Position numbers and translations under genes: made by a program. 64,000 nt of DNA. It comes from Shouchella sp047238345. Its GTDB lineage: Bacteria; Bacillota; Bacilli; Bacillales; Bacillaceae_D. A model generated the notes under the pieces. It was not told the DNA's origin. It ran no database searches and saw only the letters and a program-made list of their open reading frames with translations. The stretch's first letter is position 1, and the number at the start of each line of letters is the position of its first letter. The stretch is from the NCBI RefSeq assembly GCF_047238345.1, contig NZ_JBDFMQ010000001.1, positions 3,100,001-3,164,000 of the forward strand, given 5' to 3'. This document shows positions 52,338 through 61,887 of the stretch, one piece after another.

Positions 52338-53171
52338 ATGTTTACTACAACAAAAGAGGTGTTGGAATTCGCTGAAAATACGAACACAGCGATTGCTGCC
52401 TTTAATTGCTATAACGCTGAAACGATTCAAGCTGCTGTAAAAGCTGCAGAAAACCAAAACCAGCCTGTTATCATTGCATACGGTGAGCGTTACAAAGATT
52501 ATATGAATTTAGAGGCTTTCGCTGCTTTCACGAAAACGATTGCTGAAAACGCTACAGTTGATGTGGCTCTTCACCTTGACCATAGCTATGAATTTGATAC
52601 AATTCGTCGTGCCGTTCACGCAGGTTTTACATCTGTTATGTTTGATGGTTCGGCTCTTTCATTAGAAGAAAACATTAAACAAACGAAGGAAGTCGTCGAT
52701 TTTGCCCACGAACATGGTGTACATGTCGAGGCTGAGATCGGCTCCATGCAAAAAGGCGCATTTTCTGATGAGGAAGAAGGCGATGGTCGCTTAACGGATC
52801 CAGATGAAGCTGCTGATTTTGTGAAGCAAACAAATGTTGATTTTCTCGCAGCGTCTATCGGAACCGTTCACGGCATGTACGACGGTGATCCTGAAATTCG
52901 TCTAGACTTACTTGATGCTTTAAAAGAGCGGATGGACACACCGCTCGTTCTTCATGGAGGATCTGGAACACCAGAAAAGGAAGTATTAGAAGCCATTCAA
53001 AAAGGGATTCGCAAGATCAATGTCAACACGGAAATATCATTAACGGCAGTTGCGAATATGGCAGAAACTTTATCTACAAAACCAAAGACACACCTTAGTG
53101 TTGTAATGGAAAACGCGCAAAATGCGATGATCAGCCATATGGAGAATGTTGTTAAACTATATAAAAGCTAA
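52338..53171 (+). CDS. Class II (zinc) ketose-bisphosphate aldolase family protein
   Basis: 277 aa, FBA/GatY/IolJ family TIM barrel. AFNCYNAETIQA at the N-terminus; HLDHSYEFDTI with the catalytic Asp and zinc His; VEAEIGSM; SIGTVHGMY (zinc His); LHGGSGTP (zinc His and phosphate loop); KINVNTEI. Start at ATG 52338 (AGGAGG eight bases upstream) rather than TTG 52332. Known tetronate pathways use a different, AraD-like aldolase/decarboxylase (OtnC), so an FBA-type partner is notable. It cleaves a phosphorylated sugar or sugar acid to DHAP or a similar triose. Confidence 0.9.
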   Translation: MFTTTKEVLEFAENTNTAIAAFNCYNAETIQAAVKAAENQNQPVIIAYGERYKDYMNLEAFAAFTKTIAENATVDVALHLDHSYEFDTIRRAVHAGFTSVMFDGSALSLEENIKQTKEVVDFAHEHGVHVEAEIGSMQKGAFSDEEEGDGRLTDPDEAADFVKQTNVDFLAASIGTVHGMYDGDPEIRLDLLDALKERMDTPLVLHGGSGTPEKEVLEAIQKGIRKINVNTEISLTAVANMAETLSTKPKTHLSVVMENAQNAMISHMENVVKLYKS

Positions 53172-53173
53172 AT

Positions 53174-53204
53174 AAAAGCGACCTTAAAAAGGGTCGCTTT
53201 TTTT
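53174..53204 (+). terminator. Terminator of the aldolase gene
   Basis: AAAGCGACC pairs with GGGTCGCTTT, followed by a T run. Confidence 0.88.
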
Positions 53205-53205
53205 A

Positions 53206-53235
53206 TGTATGTTTTGCTTTTTGTTTCACATAATA
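53206..53235 (+). promoter_or_regulatory. Candidate sigma-G promoter of the ger operon
   Basis: TGTATG, 17 bp, CATAATA, close to the forespore sigma-G pattern (TGAATA, 17-18 bp, CATACTA). Expected for a ger operon; tentative. Confidence 0.45.
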
Positions 53236-53266
53236 AAGTTCATTCAGGGAAAAAGGGGCAATTACC

Positions 53267-54778
53267 GTGGACAAAAAAGGCAATTCCTCATCGGTTTATG
53301 TACAACCAGCAAAAGAACTTAATGAGAAGCTTACATATCTAACACAAATTATCGGAAAAAGTGATGACCTTGTCTTCCGACCATTTTCATTTGGACAAGA
53401 ACCAAAAATAAAGGCCTCCATGGTTTATATAGATGGCCTCGTTGATGACCGAGCACTGCAAAAAATGATTGGCGGCGCCAAAAACGTCGATATTTCACAA
53501 GGTGAGACCTTAACGGTGATCCAACTAAGTCTTGAGGAGATTGGACATACAGAGGTGGCACTCGAGTATGAAACGCTTTTAGAAAAGTTATTAAAAGGAA
53601 ACTGTATTTGCGTTATGGAAGGCTATTCTACCTGTATCGCAGTTGCCATTCCGCAGTTTTCTGAGCGGCAAGTAGCTGAACCTACAACAGAAACGGTCGT
53701 CCGTGGTCCCCGTGAAGGCTTTGTTGAAAACATGCGGGTCAATACGTCGCTTATTCGTAGACGTCTTGCAGATGAGAACCTATGGATTGAGTCTTTGAAA
53801 TTAGGTAAGCGGTCAAAGACATCCATCTCAATTGCTTACGTAAATGGTATTGTCGATAAAGACCTTTTAGCTGAGCTCCATCAACGTCTGGCTCGCATTG
53901 ACACCGACAGTATCTTGGAAGACGGCAGCGTTGAAGAACTTATCCAAGACTCTTTTTACACGCCTTTTCCAACGGTTTATACGACAGAACGCCCGGATAC
54001 AACAGTTTCTCACCTACTTGAAGGAAAAATCGCGATTATCGTTGATGGCTCACCAATGGTGATGATTGTACCGGCTTTATTCGTTCATTTCTTTCATAAT
54101 ACCGAGGATTACACACAACGAACGGATATTAGCACGCTCATTCGCATCTTACGTTTTGGCTGTATTCTTATTGCGCTTCTTGGGCCATCGCTCTATATTG
54201 CTGTCACAACTTTTCATCAAGAGCTAATCCCTACAGGTTTATTAGGAAACTTAGCTGCCCAGCGAGAGGGAACACCCTTTCCTACTTTTATCGAGACACT
54301 CATTATGGAATTAACGTTTGAGATTTTGCGCGAAGCAGGAATTCGCATGCCACAACCTGTTGGTCAAGCCGTCTCGATTGTTGGCGCGATTGTCATTGGG
54401 CAAGCTGCTGTTCAAGCGGGCATCGTATCAGCAGCGGTTGTGATTGTTGTCGCTATTACAGCCATATCAAGTTTTGTATTTCCTAGTTACACGATCGGCA
54501 TTCCAATTCGAATATTGCGATTTGGCTTCATGGCATTATCAGCCTCATTCGGTTTAGTAGGAATTTGTATTGGCTTTACCGCTCTACTACTGCATCTTTC
54601 TAGTTTGAAATCATTCGGAATTCCTTATATGGAAGGCTTTACGCCATTTATTCGTAAGAATCAGCAAGATATGATCTTCAGAGCACCAAAATGGATGATG
54701 AAGGAACGACCAACACCCGGGAATAAAAATGATTTAATTCGTGATCGAAGTAAACAACCAAGTCCAGACAATCAATAG
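53267..54778 (+). CDS. Spore germination receptor A subunit (GerA family)
   Basis: 503 aa. A long soluble N-terminal region (about 1-290; VRGPREGFVENMRVNTSLIRRRL is the GerA signature) and about five TM helices in the C-terminal half. The A subunit forms the germinant-gated ion channel in the spore inner membrane. It starts at GTG 53267 after AAAAGGGG. First of five genes in an operon, preceded by a sigma-G-like promoter. Confidence 0.92.
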   Translation: MDKKGNSSSVYVQPAKELNEKLTYLTQIIGKSDDLVFRPFSFGQEPKIKASMVYIDGLVDDRALQKMIGGAKNVDISQGETLTVIQLSLEEIGHTEVALEYETLLEKLLKGNCICVMEGYSTCIAVAIPQFSERQVAEPTTETVVRGPREGFVENMRVNTSLIRRRLADENLWIESLKLGKRSKTSISIAYVNGIVDKDLLAELHQRLARIDTDSILEDGSVEELIQDSFYTPFPTVYTTERPDTTVSHLLEGKIAIIVDGSPMVMIVPALFVHFFHNTEDYTQRTDISTLIRILRFGCILIALLGPSLYIAVTTFHQELIPTGLLGNLAAQREGTPFPTFIETLIMELTFEILREAGIRMPQPVGQAVSIVGAIVIGQAAVQAGIVSAAVVIVVAITAISSFVFPSYTIGIPIRILRFGFMALSASFGLVGICIGFTALLLHLSSLKSFGIPYMEGFTPFIRKNQQDMIFRAPKWMMKERPTPGNKNDLIRDRSKQPSPDNQ

Positions 54779-54795
54779 ATTTAGGGGGGAACACG

Positions 54796-55995
54796 ATGAT
54801 GAAAGACAAAAAATTAATAATCCTGTTTCTTGTGCTATGCCTTTCTTTATCAGGTTGCTGGGATCGTTGGGAACTAAACGAATTGTCATTAATCGTTGGA
54901 ATGGCGATCGATAAAGATGAAGATGAATACATTCTTACCATGCAAGCGATGAACCCAGCAGAGATTGCCTCACAAGAGACTGGACGCGGTTATGCACAAG
55001 CGATGAATGTGCAAGAGCGGTCAAAGACCATTCACGAATCCTTGCGCAAAATGGTGCAGAAATCACCACGACGTTCCTTTATATCTCAATTAAAAGTTCT
55101 TGTTATAAGTGAAGAAGTCGCTAAAGATGGGCTTGAGAATGTGCTGGATTTCTTCTATCGCGACCATGAATCACGTTCTGACTTTTATATCGTCATTTCT
55201 CATGGCGATCAAGCACATGATGTGCTGGATATCATTACGCCTTTAGAAACATTACCATCGCAAAATATTTTTGATTCCATCAGCTTCTCTTTGCGATCTT
55301 ACGGTGGTACAAAAGCGATGACTCTTGATGAACTATTTCAAGAAATGATGGCGGAAGGAATTGAGCCCTCCATTATGGGGATTAAAATTACCGGAGATTT
55401 AGAAAAAGGGAAAACGAAAGCAAATGCTGAGGTTAACAGCCCAGCCGCCATGTTGCGTATTAATGAAATTGCGTTGTTTAAACACAATAAGCTAGTTGGT
55501 TGGCTAAATACCGATGACAGTAAAGGGCTTGATTATTTAACGCAAGATATAAGCGACAGCGTCGGCAGTTTCACATGCCCTGGTGGGGGACAAATTGCTT
55601 TAGAGGTTCGAGATGTTCACCGGGAGTTAGAAACGGAAATTATTCAAGATATCCCTAAAGCGTTTTATCAATTTGAAGTTGAAGCGACTATCTCTGAAGT
55701 GGATTGTGAGAGCCTAGATCTCGCGATGCCGTCTTCCTATCAAAAAGTGGAACAATTAGCAAGCGAAGAATTCACGAAAACGCTCTATAGCACAATTGAT
55801 AAAACAAAAGAGTGGAAGACAGATGTACTTGGCATCGGGCAGAACATCTACCGTACTCATCCTGATTATTGGGAAGCCAATCGAGATCAATGGGACACGT
55901 TATATCCACAAGTTGATATTGATATTGAGATAGCCATTCACATTACAGACAGCGGCAGTATTATTAACTCATTTCTGAATAAAGGAGATACGTAA
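54796..55995 (+). CDS. Spore germination receptor C subunit, lipoprotein (Ger(x)C family)
   Basis: 399 aa. Lipoprotein signal with lipobox SLSGC (lipidated Cys21) followed directly by the family WDRWELNEL motif. The family segments RSFISQLKVLVISEEVAKDG and DFYIVISHGD follow. It is anchored on the outer face of the spore inner membrane and needed for germinosome assembly. AGGGGGGAACACG precedes adjacent ATGs at 54796 and 54799. Here C comes second, before the B subunits. Confidence 0.9.
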   Translation: MMKDKKLIILFLVLCLSLSGCWDRWELNELSLIVGMAIDKDEDEYILTMQAMNPAEIASQETGRGYAQAMNVQERSKTIHESLRKMVQKSPRRSFISQLKVLVISEEVAKDGLENVLDFFYRDHESRSDFYIVISHGDQAHDVLDIITPLETLPSQNIFDSISFSLRSYGGTKAMTLDELFQEMMAEGIEPSIMGIKITGDLEKGKTKANAEVNSPAAMLRINEIALFKHNKLVGWLNTDDSKGLDYLTQDISDSVGSFTCPGGGQIALEVRDVHRELETEIIQDIPKAFYQFEVEATISEVDCESLDLAMPSSYQKVEQLASEEFTKTLYSTIDKTKEWKTDVLGIGQNIYRTHPDYWEANRDQWDTLYPQVDIDIEIAIHITDSGSIINSFLNKGDT

Positions 55996-56216
55996 TGCTT
56001 ATTTTTCAATTAATCGTTTTGCTTGGTATCGCGTATCTCATCTATTTAAGTCAGAAAAAGAAATTAAAAGGCGACCGAAAAATGAGCATTTTATTCTTTA
56101 CCATATTAGGAATTGGACTCATCTATGGTTCGGCTTATCTTTTGCAAATTGAAATACCCAGTTTTGCCAATGGACTGACACGGCTTGTTAAAGCGATTCA
56201 AGGCATTCAAACATGA
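55995..56216 (+). CDS. Small two-helix membrane protein of the ger operon
   Basis: 73 aa. TM1 (about 1-18), a short basic loop (SQKKKLKGDRK), TM2 (about 30-48), then an amphipathic tail. Its ATG overlaps the C-subunit stop by one base, and its stop overlaps the next gene (ATGA), so it is translated with the receptor. Small D-type subunits of this shape accompany some Bacillus ger operons and modulate germinant response; assignment as a D subunit is inference. Confidence 0.75.
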   Translation: MLIFQLIVLLGIAYLIYLSQKKKLKGDRKMSILFFTILGIGLIYGSAYLLQIEIPSFANGLTRLVKAIQGIQT

Positions 56217-57319
56217 TTCGAGACAAGTTAACAGCTAATCAGTTTCGGTTTCTTGTTTTGTTTAGTACATGCAGCACGTCTTTACTCAGCCTTCCTTTAA
56301 TCATTGGCACAATGGTTGGTCGAGACGCATGGTGGATCGTGCTAATTGGAACGGTTTTAGGCTTACCGTTTATTTGGTTGTTTACAACGATTGCTCGCTG
56401 GTACCCAACCAAAGACATCTTTGAAACGAGTAAAGTCATCTTCGGTAAAAAAATGGGCACATTCATTGTTTTGTTAATTACAGCTTTACCATTGTTTACG
56501 GTATCTACAAAACTCCACTACTCACTTACGTTTATCGACAACCACCTATTACCTGAAACACCCGTCGTCATCGTAATTAGCATTTGCATGTCAATTGTCG
56601 CAATGGGCGCTTATTTAGGGATTACAACACTCGGACGAACAGCCGAAATGTTAAGCATCTTCTTCTTCATTCCTCTCATGACGCTTTTCATTTTTAAAGT
56701 AGCCGATGTATCAATCGAGTTTGTGCAGCCGTTTTTTCGCGGAGAGGAAAACCAATACCTATCGGCCATCATGTTTTACTTTGCCATAACTGCTTGTAAT
56801 AACTTTTTACTTTTAAGTTTTTTCCCAAAACATGTGCAGGATACAAAAAAGGCAGCGAGAGCCTTTTGGGAAGGTCACTTATTTGCTTGTCTCATCTTGT
56901 TTCTCATTACCTTACTTAGCATTGCTGTACTCGGACCTGAATTAATGACAAGTTCCTATTATCCGCTCTTTTCTTTGTCTCAACGTGTGTCATTTGGGGA
57001 CTTTGCGGAACGGGTTGAAGCGTTACTGACCATTATTTGGTTTATCACGATTTACTTTAAAATCACGCTCTATTTATATGTCGTCGCTAGAGGGATTGGC
57101 AATGTATTCGCGCTTAAAGACCCAAGCCCTTTAACCGTACCACTTGCTTTACTGTTTGTATTCATTCCCCTACAAGCGTTTGATGATTCTGCTGCCGATT
57201 ACGAATTTTACATTGGCCCAGCTATGTGGTTATCGATCGGAATAGGTGGGCTCATTCCATTACTGTTATTTTTCATTGGTACCGTAAAAAGAAAGCGAAA
57301 ATGGATCAAGGAGGTGTAG
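56213..57319 (+). CDS. Spore germination receptor B subunit, copy 1
   Basis: 368 aa, 10 predicted TM helices, the APC-superfamily fold that binds the amino acid or nucleoside germinant. Typical wording includes FRFLVLFSTCSTSLLSLPLIIG at the N-terminus and the tail LLFFIGTVKRKRK. Overlaps the small membrane-protein gene by four bases. The second B subunit follows directly. Confidence 0.88.
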   Translation: MIRDKLTANQFRFLVLFSTCSTSLLSLPLIIGTMVGRDAWWIVLIGTVLGLPFIWLFTTIARWYPTKDIFETSKVIFGKKMGTFIVLLITALPLFTVSTKLHYSLTFIDNHLLPETPVVIVISICMSIVAMGAYLGITTLGRTAEMLSIFFFIPLMTLFIFKVADVSIEFVQPFFRGEENQYLSAIMFYFAITACNNFLLLSFFPKHVQDTKKAARAFWEGHLFACLILFLITLLSIAVLGPELMTSSYYPLFSLSQRVSFGDFAERVEALLTIIWFITIYFKITLYLYVVARGIGNVFALKDPSPLTVPLALLFVFIPLQAFDDSAADYEFYIGPAMWLSIGIGGLIPLLLFFIGTVKRKRKWIKEV

Positions 57320-57321
57320 AG

Positions 57322-58482
57322 ATGGAATCCAATCAATCATTTACAGCGGTAGCCTATACGTTTATTGTGATTTACGCTACTTGTAGCACAGCATTACTTG
57401 GCATACCCGCTTCAATGGCATACTTTGTATCTCAAGATGCTTGGCTTGTCCCTATTATTGGCAGCTTAATTGGAGTTCCAATTATTTTTTGTTACACAAT
57501 GCTCGCACGGTGGATGCCAAATGGGACAATCTTTCAAATGAACGATTATATTCTAGGTAAGCCACTTGGTACGTTTGCATCTGCTGTTTTTCTCCTTTTT
57601 CCTCTGTTTCATTTCCCAGCAATTATTTCGTATAACGTGGGGTTTATGGCTAATTTCTTATTACCTGGAACGCCTCTCTTTGTTCTGTTTTTACTATGTA
57701 TGCTGACGATTGTTTACGGTATCTATTGTGGAATTGAACCAATTGCTCGAACCGCAACGTTGATAAGTATCTTTTTCATCCCTCCTTTAATCCTATTAAT
57801 TGGCTTAAACACACCGGATGTAGACGTTAAGATGCTGCAACCTATGTTGAGAATGAGTGTGTCAGATGGTGCAAATGCCCTTGCTTTTTTTATGGGGAAT
57901 GTCGTCTGCAACGTCGTTATTCAATTAACTGTTTTCCCCCGTTACCTCACGTCCAAAAAATACGGGGAGCGTGGTTTATGGATCGGCTATTTAATTGGCT
58001 GCACGATTTTAACCGTACTTACGTTTCTTTGTATTACGGTTCTATCACCACAAGTAACAGGGAGAGATTTTTACCCAGCTTTATCTTTAGCACAGAGAAT
58101 TGAGTTAGGTGAATTTCTTGAACGAATTGAAGCGACAATTACGATTCTCTGGTTTATTTCTATTTACTTCAACTTATTGCTTTATTTGTTTGCCATTATG
58201 GAAGGAATCTCACACTTATTTAAACTGAAAGATAGCAAAGCCTTACTTCTTCCTGTCGGGATGTTGCTCTTATTTGTCAGCTTAACGATGTTCGACAGCG
58301 TTGTACAAGAACGGGAATTTTATCGATTTGTCAGTATCCCGCAATCAATTCTTGTTGGCTTTGTCTTTCCTGCTTTTCTCGTCTTCATTGGTGCAATTCG
58401 ACGGAAAAAGAACCATCTTCCTCTTTATCCAAAACACCAAACGACATCAAGCAAAAGTCAATCTACCACATCAAGCACATAA
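57322..58482 (+). CDS. Spore germination receptor B subunit, copy 2
   Basis: 386 aa, 10 TM helices, same family as the preceding gene and similar along its length (for example ERIEATITILWFISIYF versus ERVEALLTIIWFITIYF). I start at ATG 57322, which has AAGGAGGTG upstream; the open frame begins at 57226 inside the previous gene. Two B subunits with one A and one C suggest alternative receptors or a heteromer with a broader germinant range. The C-terminal tail is a Ser/Thr/Lys-rich stretch. Confidence 0.87.
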   Translation: MESNQSFTAVAYTFIVIYATCSTALLGIPASMAYFVSQDAWLVPIIGSLIGVPIIFCYTMLARWMPNGTIFQMNDYILGKPLGTFASAVFLLFPLFHFPAIISYNVGFMANFLLPGTPLFVLFLLCMLTIVYGIYCGIEPIARTATLISIFFIPPLILLIGLNTPDVDVKMLQPMLRMSVSDGANALAFFMGNVVCNVVIQLTVFPRYLTSKKYGERGLWIGYLIGCTILTVLTFLCITVLSPQVTGRDFYPALSLAQRIELGEFLERIEATITILWFISIYFNLLLYLFAIMEGISHLFKLKDSKALLLPVGMLLLFVSLTMFDSVVQEREFYRFVSIPQSILVGFVFPAFLVFIGAIRRKKNHLPLYPKHQTTSSKSQSTTSST

Positions 58483-58483
58483 G

Positions 58484-58516
58484 AAAACCGGAGACTCTCT
58501 CGTAAAGCGTCTCCGG
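58484..58516 (-). terminator. Terminator between the ger operon and the ABC permease gene
   Basis: CCGGAGAC pairs with GTCTCCGG. On the minus strand TTTTCTT follows; the plus side has only a weak T tract. Confidence 0.65.
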
Positions 58517-58524
58517 TATACCTA

Positions 58525-61125
58525 TTATATATTTTCTTGTTTTAAGCCATCAATAATGCTTTCTTTTTTTATTTTTGAAACCGCATACGTCATGGCAAGG
58601 GTCACGATGACAAACACGGCGACAATAACGGAGCCAAGGGCAACCCATGGAACAGTAAAAGGATAATAAAAACTTCCAAGCATTGTCCGATACATCAAGT
58701 ACATAACGCCAAAACTTACGGGCAAGCCGATAGCCAATGCATTGATGCCATAGAAAAGACTTTCAAATCGGATCATCTTTCGAAACGCACGTGGTGTCAT
58801 TCCAATGGAACGATACATCGCCAATTCTTTTTTTCGTAGACCAACGCCAGTAGAGATGGTGTTAAAAATGTTCGCAACGGATATCAGCGTAATTAAGGCA
58901 ATAAAACCGTACGTAAACACACTTAGGACGAACACCATTTGCAGGTCGCTTTCAACCCGTTCATACTGATTCCACATGCCTAATCGTTCGTTTCCAATGC
59001 CCTCAATGGCAGCCTCCGTTTCATTGGGGTGCTCACTTTTTAAATACAAGGTTCCATCGTCTGGCTCAAACTCATCCGTTTCTGTTAACAATTGATTTAA
59101 GTGCTCCTGTTCCATAATGAGCACGACATCTCCAAGATATAAATTCCCTACATTTAAAGGCAATTCATCTGTTAAGCCCACTACCTCAACAGAATCAACG
59201 CTCACTTCTTCTTCTTTCTCCCAATCATACACTTCTAACGATAGGGTGTCTCCAATTTCTGTATGAATTGCCGTTGTTTCTACATACTGACCCGCTTCGT
59301 CATCAGGGTATTGTATTGTTTCCACCACGATTGCTGGAGCATGATCAGACAAGCGTTGCTCTCCAGTTTGATTCGCGTTCTCCATCATGTCCGAATAAGA
59401 TGCTTCATCTAGTCCAACGGCACGAACGTTAAAGGTAAATGATTCAGCAGTTGCCTCTAGCTCCTGAAATTGTTCATTCATACGTTCTGGAATCTGTTCT
59501 ACTCTAGGTTGACCAATTAATGGTAGTTCCCTAGCAATTTGCGTCTCACGAACGAATTCCATGACGTCTTCATCATTTAAGAGCTGCTCATAGTCGCTCG
59601 TTCCTTCCGATGAATAGACCGATAAATCGTACTGCGGATCTTGTTGCGTCAGCGTAATCGATTGCGTCATTGTAGATGTAAAGAACGTCACAGATAAGAA
59701 TAAAACAATGCTAATAATAAGGGAAAATACCGTGATGTAGTATCGCTTCTTATTTCGTTTAAGATTCTTAAGTGCAAGTTCTGCTTCCATGCCGAAAAGC
59801 CACGTGGTGAATCGCGATGTTTTAATCGTTTTCTTTGTTAACTTCACATCATTTGATTGACGAATGGCATCAATGGCTGAAATACGCGAGGCTCGTCGCG
59901 CTGGAATATAAGAGGAGAAAAAGATGGTTAATGATGAGACTGCAACAGCAATCAAGACCGCCATTGGCTGAATGACAACATATAATTCTTCTGAAATGCC
60001 CATTGTTGTTTGAAACATATCATTAATAAAGTAAAAGGTAATAGCCAAACCTACAAAACCAGCTACAAGTCCAATTGGAATACTAATAAGACCGATAATA
60101 AGCCCTTCAAAATAAACAGAGTTTCGTTTCTGTCTTTTTGTTGCGCCTACACTCGAAAGCATGCCGAGTTGTTTTGATCGTTCTGATACCGATATCGCAA
60201 ATGCATTAAAAATTAAGGAAATCGATCCAATCACAATAATGACCATAATAATACCAACAATGGAATAAAGCGTTGTTTGCAACGTATCGTTTGGTGTTAA
60301 CCCATGGTAACGCAAAATATCATCATTAAAGACTGCATCTTGTCCTAGCATTTCATTTAATGGCTCGACGTCGTCAAACAGGGATCGATTCACACGATCA
60401 GCCACAATCCTTGCATCTGTAACCGTTTCGGAGACTAGCTGCTTCTCATCGTAAAACGTAATTGCCGTATGGACTGGTCCCCAAGCAGGTTCCCATGATG
60501 GGGGTTCAACAAAGCCGACAACTGTAAATGTTCGCTCCCCCACCACTTCAAACACTTCTTCCGCATCAATGTACTCATTGGTTTCTTCATCATAAACAGA
60601 TTCGACGACCTGATGTTCATCTAAATAGCTTCCATCTTCAAGCACCCGGTTGCCATATTCAAGGACCACGGTTTCACCAAGTTCATATTCATCAAGAACA
60701 CCACGGACTGCGGTGGATAACACCAGTTCTTTTTCAGATTCAGGTAAACGACCTGATTCTAACTCTAACGGGAAATACGAAAAACCTTCTTCATTAAATT
60801 CATTAATAAACAAAAACGGTTTTCCCGTCTCTTCTAAAAAAGCTTGCTCTTCTACAAAACCTAAGCGATTGTGCAGAATTAAATCCCCTGTCCTGTCAAA
60901 CGATCGTAGCTCCTCAATCTCTGGACCACTGACATCACTATACGACACGTGCCACTCGCCACTATTAGAAGCGGCATTACGCTGAAGCAAATCCATTAAG
61001 GATGTACCAATTGTCGCTACAGCAAAAATCATTGCCACAGACACGATGGTGCCAAATAATGTCACGAGCGTGCGTTTTTTATTTTCCCGCAAGTTGCGAA
61101 TGGTTAACTTGTTGATAATAGTCAT
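58525..61125 (-). CDS. ABC transporter permease, FtsX-like, two large extracytoplasmic domains
   Basis: 866 aa. TM1 (about 18-40), extracytoplasmic domain 1 (about 41-280), three TM helices (about 285-425), TM5 (about 465-490), extracytoplasmic domain 2 (about 491-735), then three TM helices. This duplicated FtsX layout differs from ten-TM BceB permeases. The N-terminus NLRENKKRTLVTLFGT is typical of the family. Its start overlaps the ATPase gene by four bases. With the adjacent kinase pair, it likely handles antimicrobial peptides, lipoproteins or envelope stress. Confidence 0.88.
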   Translation of the reverse strand: MTIINKLTIRNLRENKKRTLVTLFGTIVSVAMIFAVATIGTSLMDLLQRNAASNSGEWHVSYSDVSGPEIEELRSFDRTGDLILHNRLGFVEEQAFLEETGKPFLFINEFNEEGFSYFPLELESGRLPESEKELVLSTAVRGVLDEYELGETVVLEYGNRVLEDGSYLDEHQVVESVYDEETNEYIDAEEVFEVVGERTFTVVGFVEPPSWEPAWGPVHTAITFYDEKQLVSETVTDARIVADRVNRSLFDDVEPLNEMLGQDAVFNDDILRYHGLTPNDTLQTTLYSIVGIIMVIIVIGSISLIFNAFAISVSERSKQLGMLSSVGATKRQKRNSVYFEGLIIGLISIPIGLVAGFVGLAITFYFINDMFQTTMGISEELYVVIQPMAVLIAVAVSSLTIFFSSYIPARRASRISAIDAIRQSNDVKLTKKTIKTSRFTTWLFGMEAELALKNLKRNKKRYYITVFSLIISIVLFLSVTFFTSTMTQSITLTQQDPQYDLSVYSSEGTSDYEQLLNDEDVMEFVRETQIARELPLIGQPRVEQIPERMNEQFQELEATAESFTFNVRAVGLDEASYSDMMENANQTGEQRLSDHAPAIVVETIQYPDDEAGQYVETTAIHTEIGDTLSLEVYDWEKEEEVSVDSVEVVGLTDELPLNVGNLYLGDVVLIMEQEHLNQLLTETDEFEPDDGTLYLKSEHPNETEAAIEGIGNERLGMWNQYERVESDLQMVFVLSVFTYGFIALITLISVANIFNTISTGVGLRKKELAMYRSIGMTPRAFRKMIRFESLFYGINALAIGLPVSFGVMYLMYRTMLGSFYYPFTVPWVALGSVIVAVFVIVTLAMTYAVSKIKKESIIDGLKQENI

Positions 61126-61805
61126 CGACCAGTCACCTCATCACTGGCAACCTTCCCATCTTCAATTGTGATAATGCGATCTGCTTGTAAAGCAATCCGC
61201 TCATCATGAGTAATCACAATTAACGTTTGCTTCAATGAACGGTTAAAATACTTTAATAAATCAATGATTTCTTTACTGTTTTTACTATCTAAATTCCCTG
61301 TTGGTTCATCGGCAAGCATAATGGCGGGGTTACTAATTAACGCCCGTCCAATTGATACCCGTTGCTGTTGCCCACCAGATAGCTGATTCGGTAAATATTG
61401 TAGCCGCTTTTCTAAACCGAGACGTTCTAGCATATTCGTTAGTTTTGCGTCATCGACTTTATGTCCATCAAGCAACATAGGCAACGTAATATTTTCTTCA
61501 ACCGTTAAAATCGGAATCAGATTGTAAAATTGATAGATGAGCCCAATTTGACGTCTTCGAAAAATCGCCAGTTGGGTTTCGTTAAGTTGATACATATCTG
61601 TCTGGTCAACCGATACGTGGCCACTTGTTGGACGGTCAACCCCACCTAACAAATGAAGCAATGTCGATTTTCCAGATCCTGATGGTCCAATAATCGCAAC
61701 AAATTGCCCTTTCTCCACCGAAAACGATATATTATCTAACGCTTTCACCGCGGTATCACCTTTACCGTACACTTTAGACAAGTTTTGAACGTTTAACATT
61801 TCCAT
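61122..61805 (-). CDS. ABC transporter ATP-binding protein, MacB/BceA type
   Basis: 227 aa. Walker A GPSGSGKST (40-48), Q-loop IGLIYQFYNL, signature LSGGQQQRVSIGRAL, Walker B IMLADEPTGNLD and switch VITHDERIA. Energises the neighbouring permease. An 82-bp gap to the kinase gene carries a TATACT -10 and three GTGAC repeats, so the transporter pair likely has its own regulated promoter. Confidence 0.92.
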   Translation of the reverse strand: MEMLNVQNLSKVYGKGDTAVKALDNISFSVEKGQFVAIIGPSGSGKSTLLHLLGGVDRPTSGHVSVDQTDMYQLNETQLAIFRRRQIGLIYQFYNLIPILTVEENITLPMLLDGHKVDDAKLTNMLERLGLEKRLQYLPNQLSGGQQQRVSIGRALISNPAIMLADEPTGNLDSKNSKEIIDLLKYFNRSLKQTLIVITHDERIALQADRIITIEDGKVASDEVTGR

Positions 61806-61852
61806 TGTTTCGCCCCCATATGACTTTGTTACACTTAGTATAGTTGTCTAAA

Positions 61853-61880
61853 GTGACGGGTCCGTGACTTGTTAAGTGAC
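61853..61880. promoter_or_regulatory. Putative response-regulator box upstream of the ABC genes
   Basis: GTGAC occurs at 61853, 61864 and 61876 (11 and 12 bp apart), the last forming TGACA-GTTT-TGTCA with the following bases. One helical turn spacing suits tandem OmpR-type binding. It lies just upstream of a TATACT -10 element (minus strand) that lacks a good -35. Confidence 0.5.
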
Positions 61881-61887
61881 AGTTTTG

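Noticed and set aside
57226..57321. Extended N-terminus of the second Ger B subunit
   Set aside because: It lies in the coding region of the first B subunit; ATG 57322 has a strong AAGGAGGTG site.
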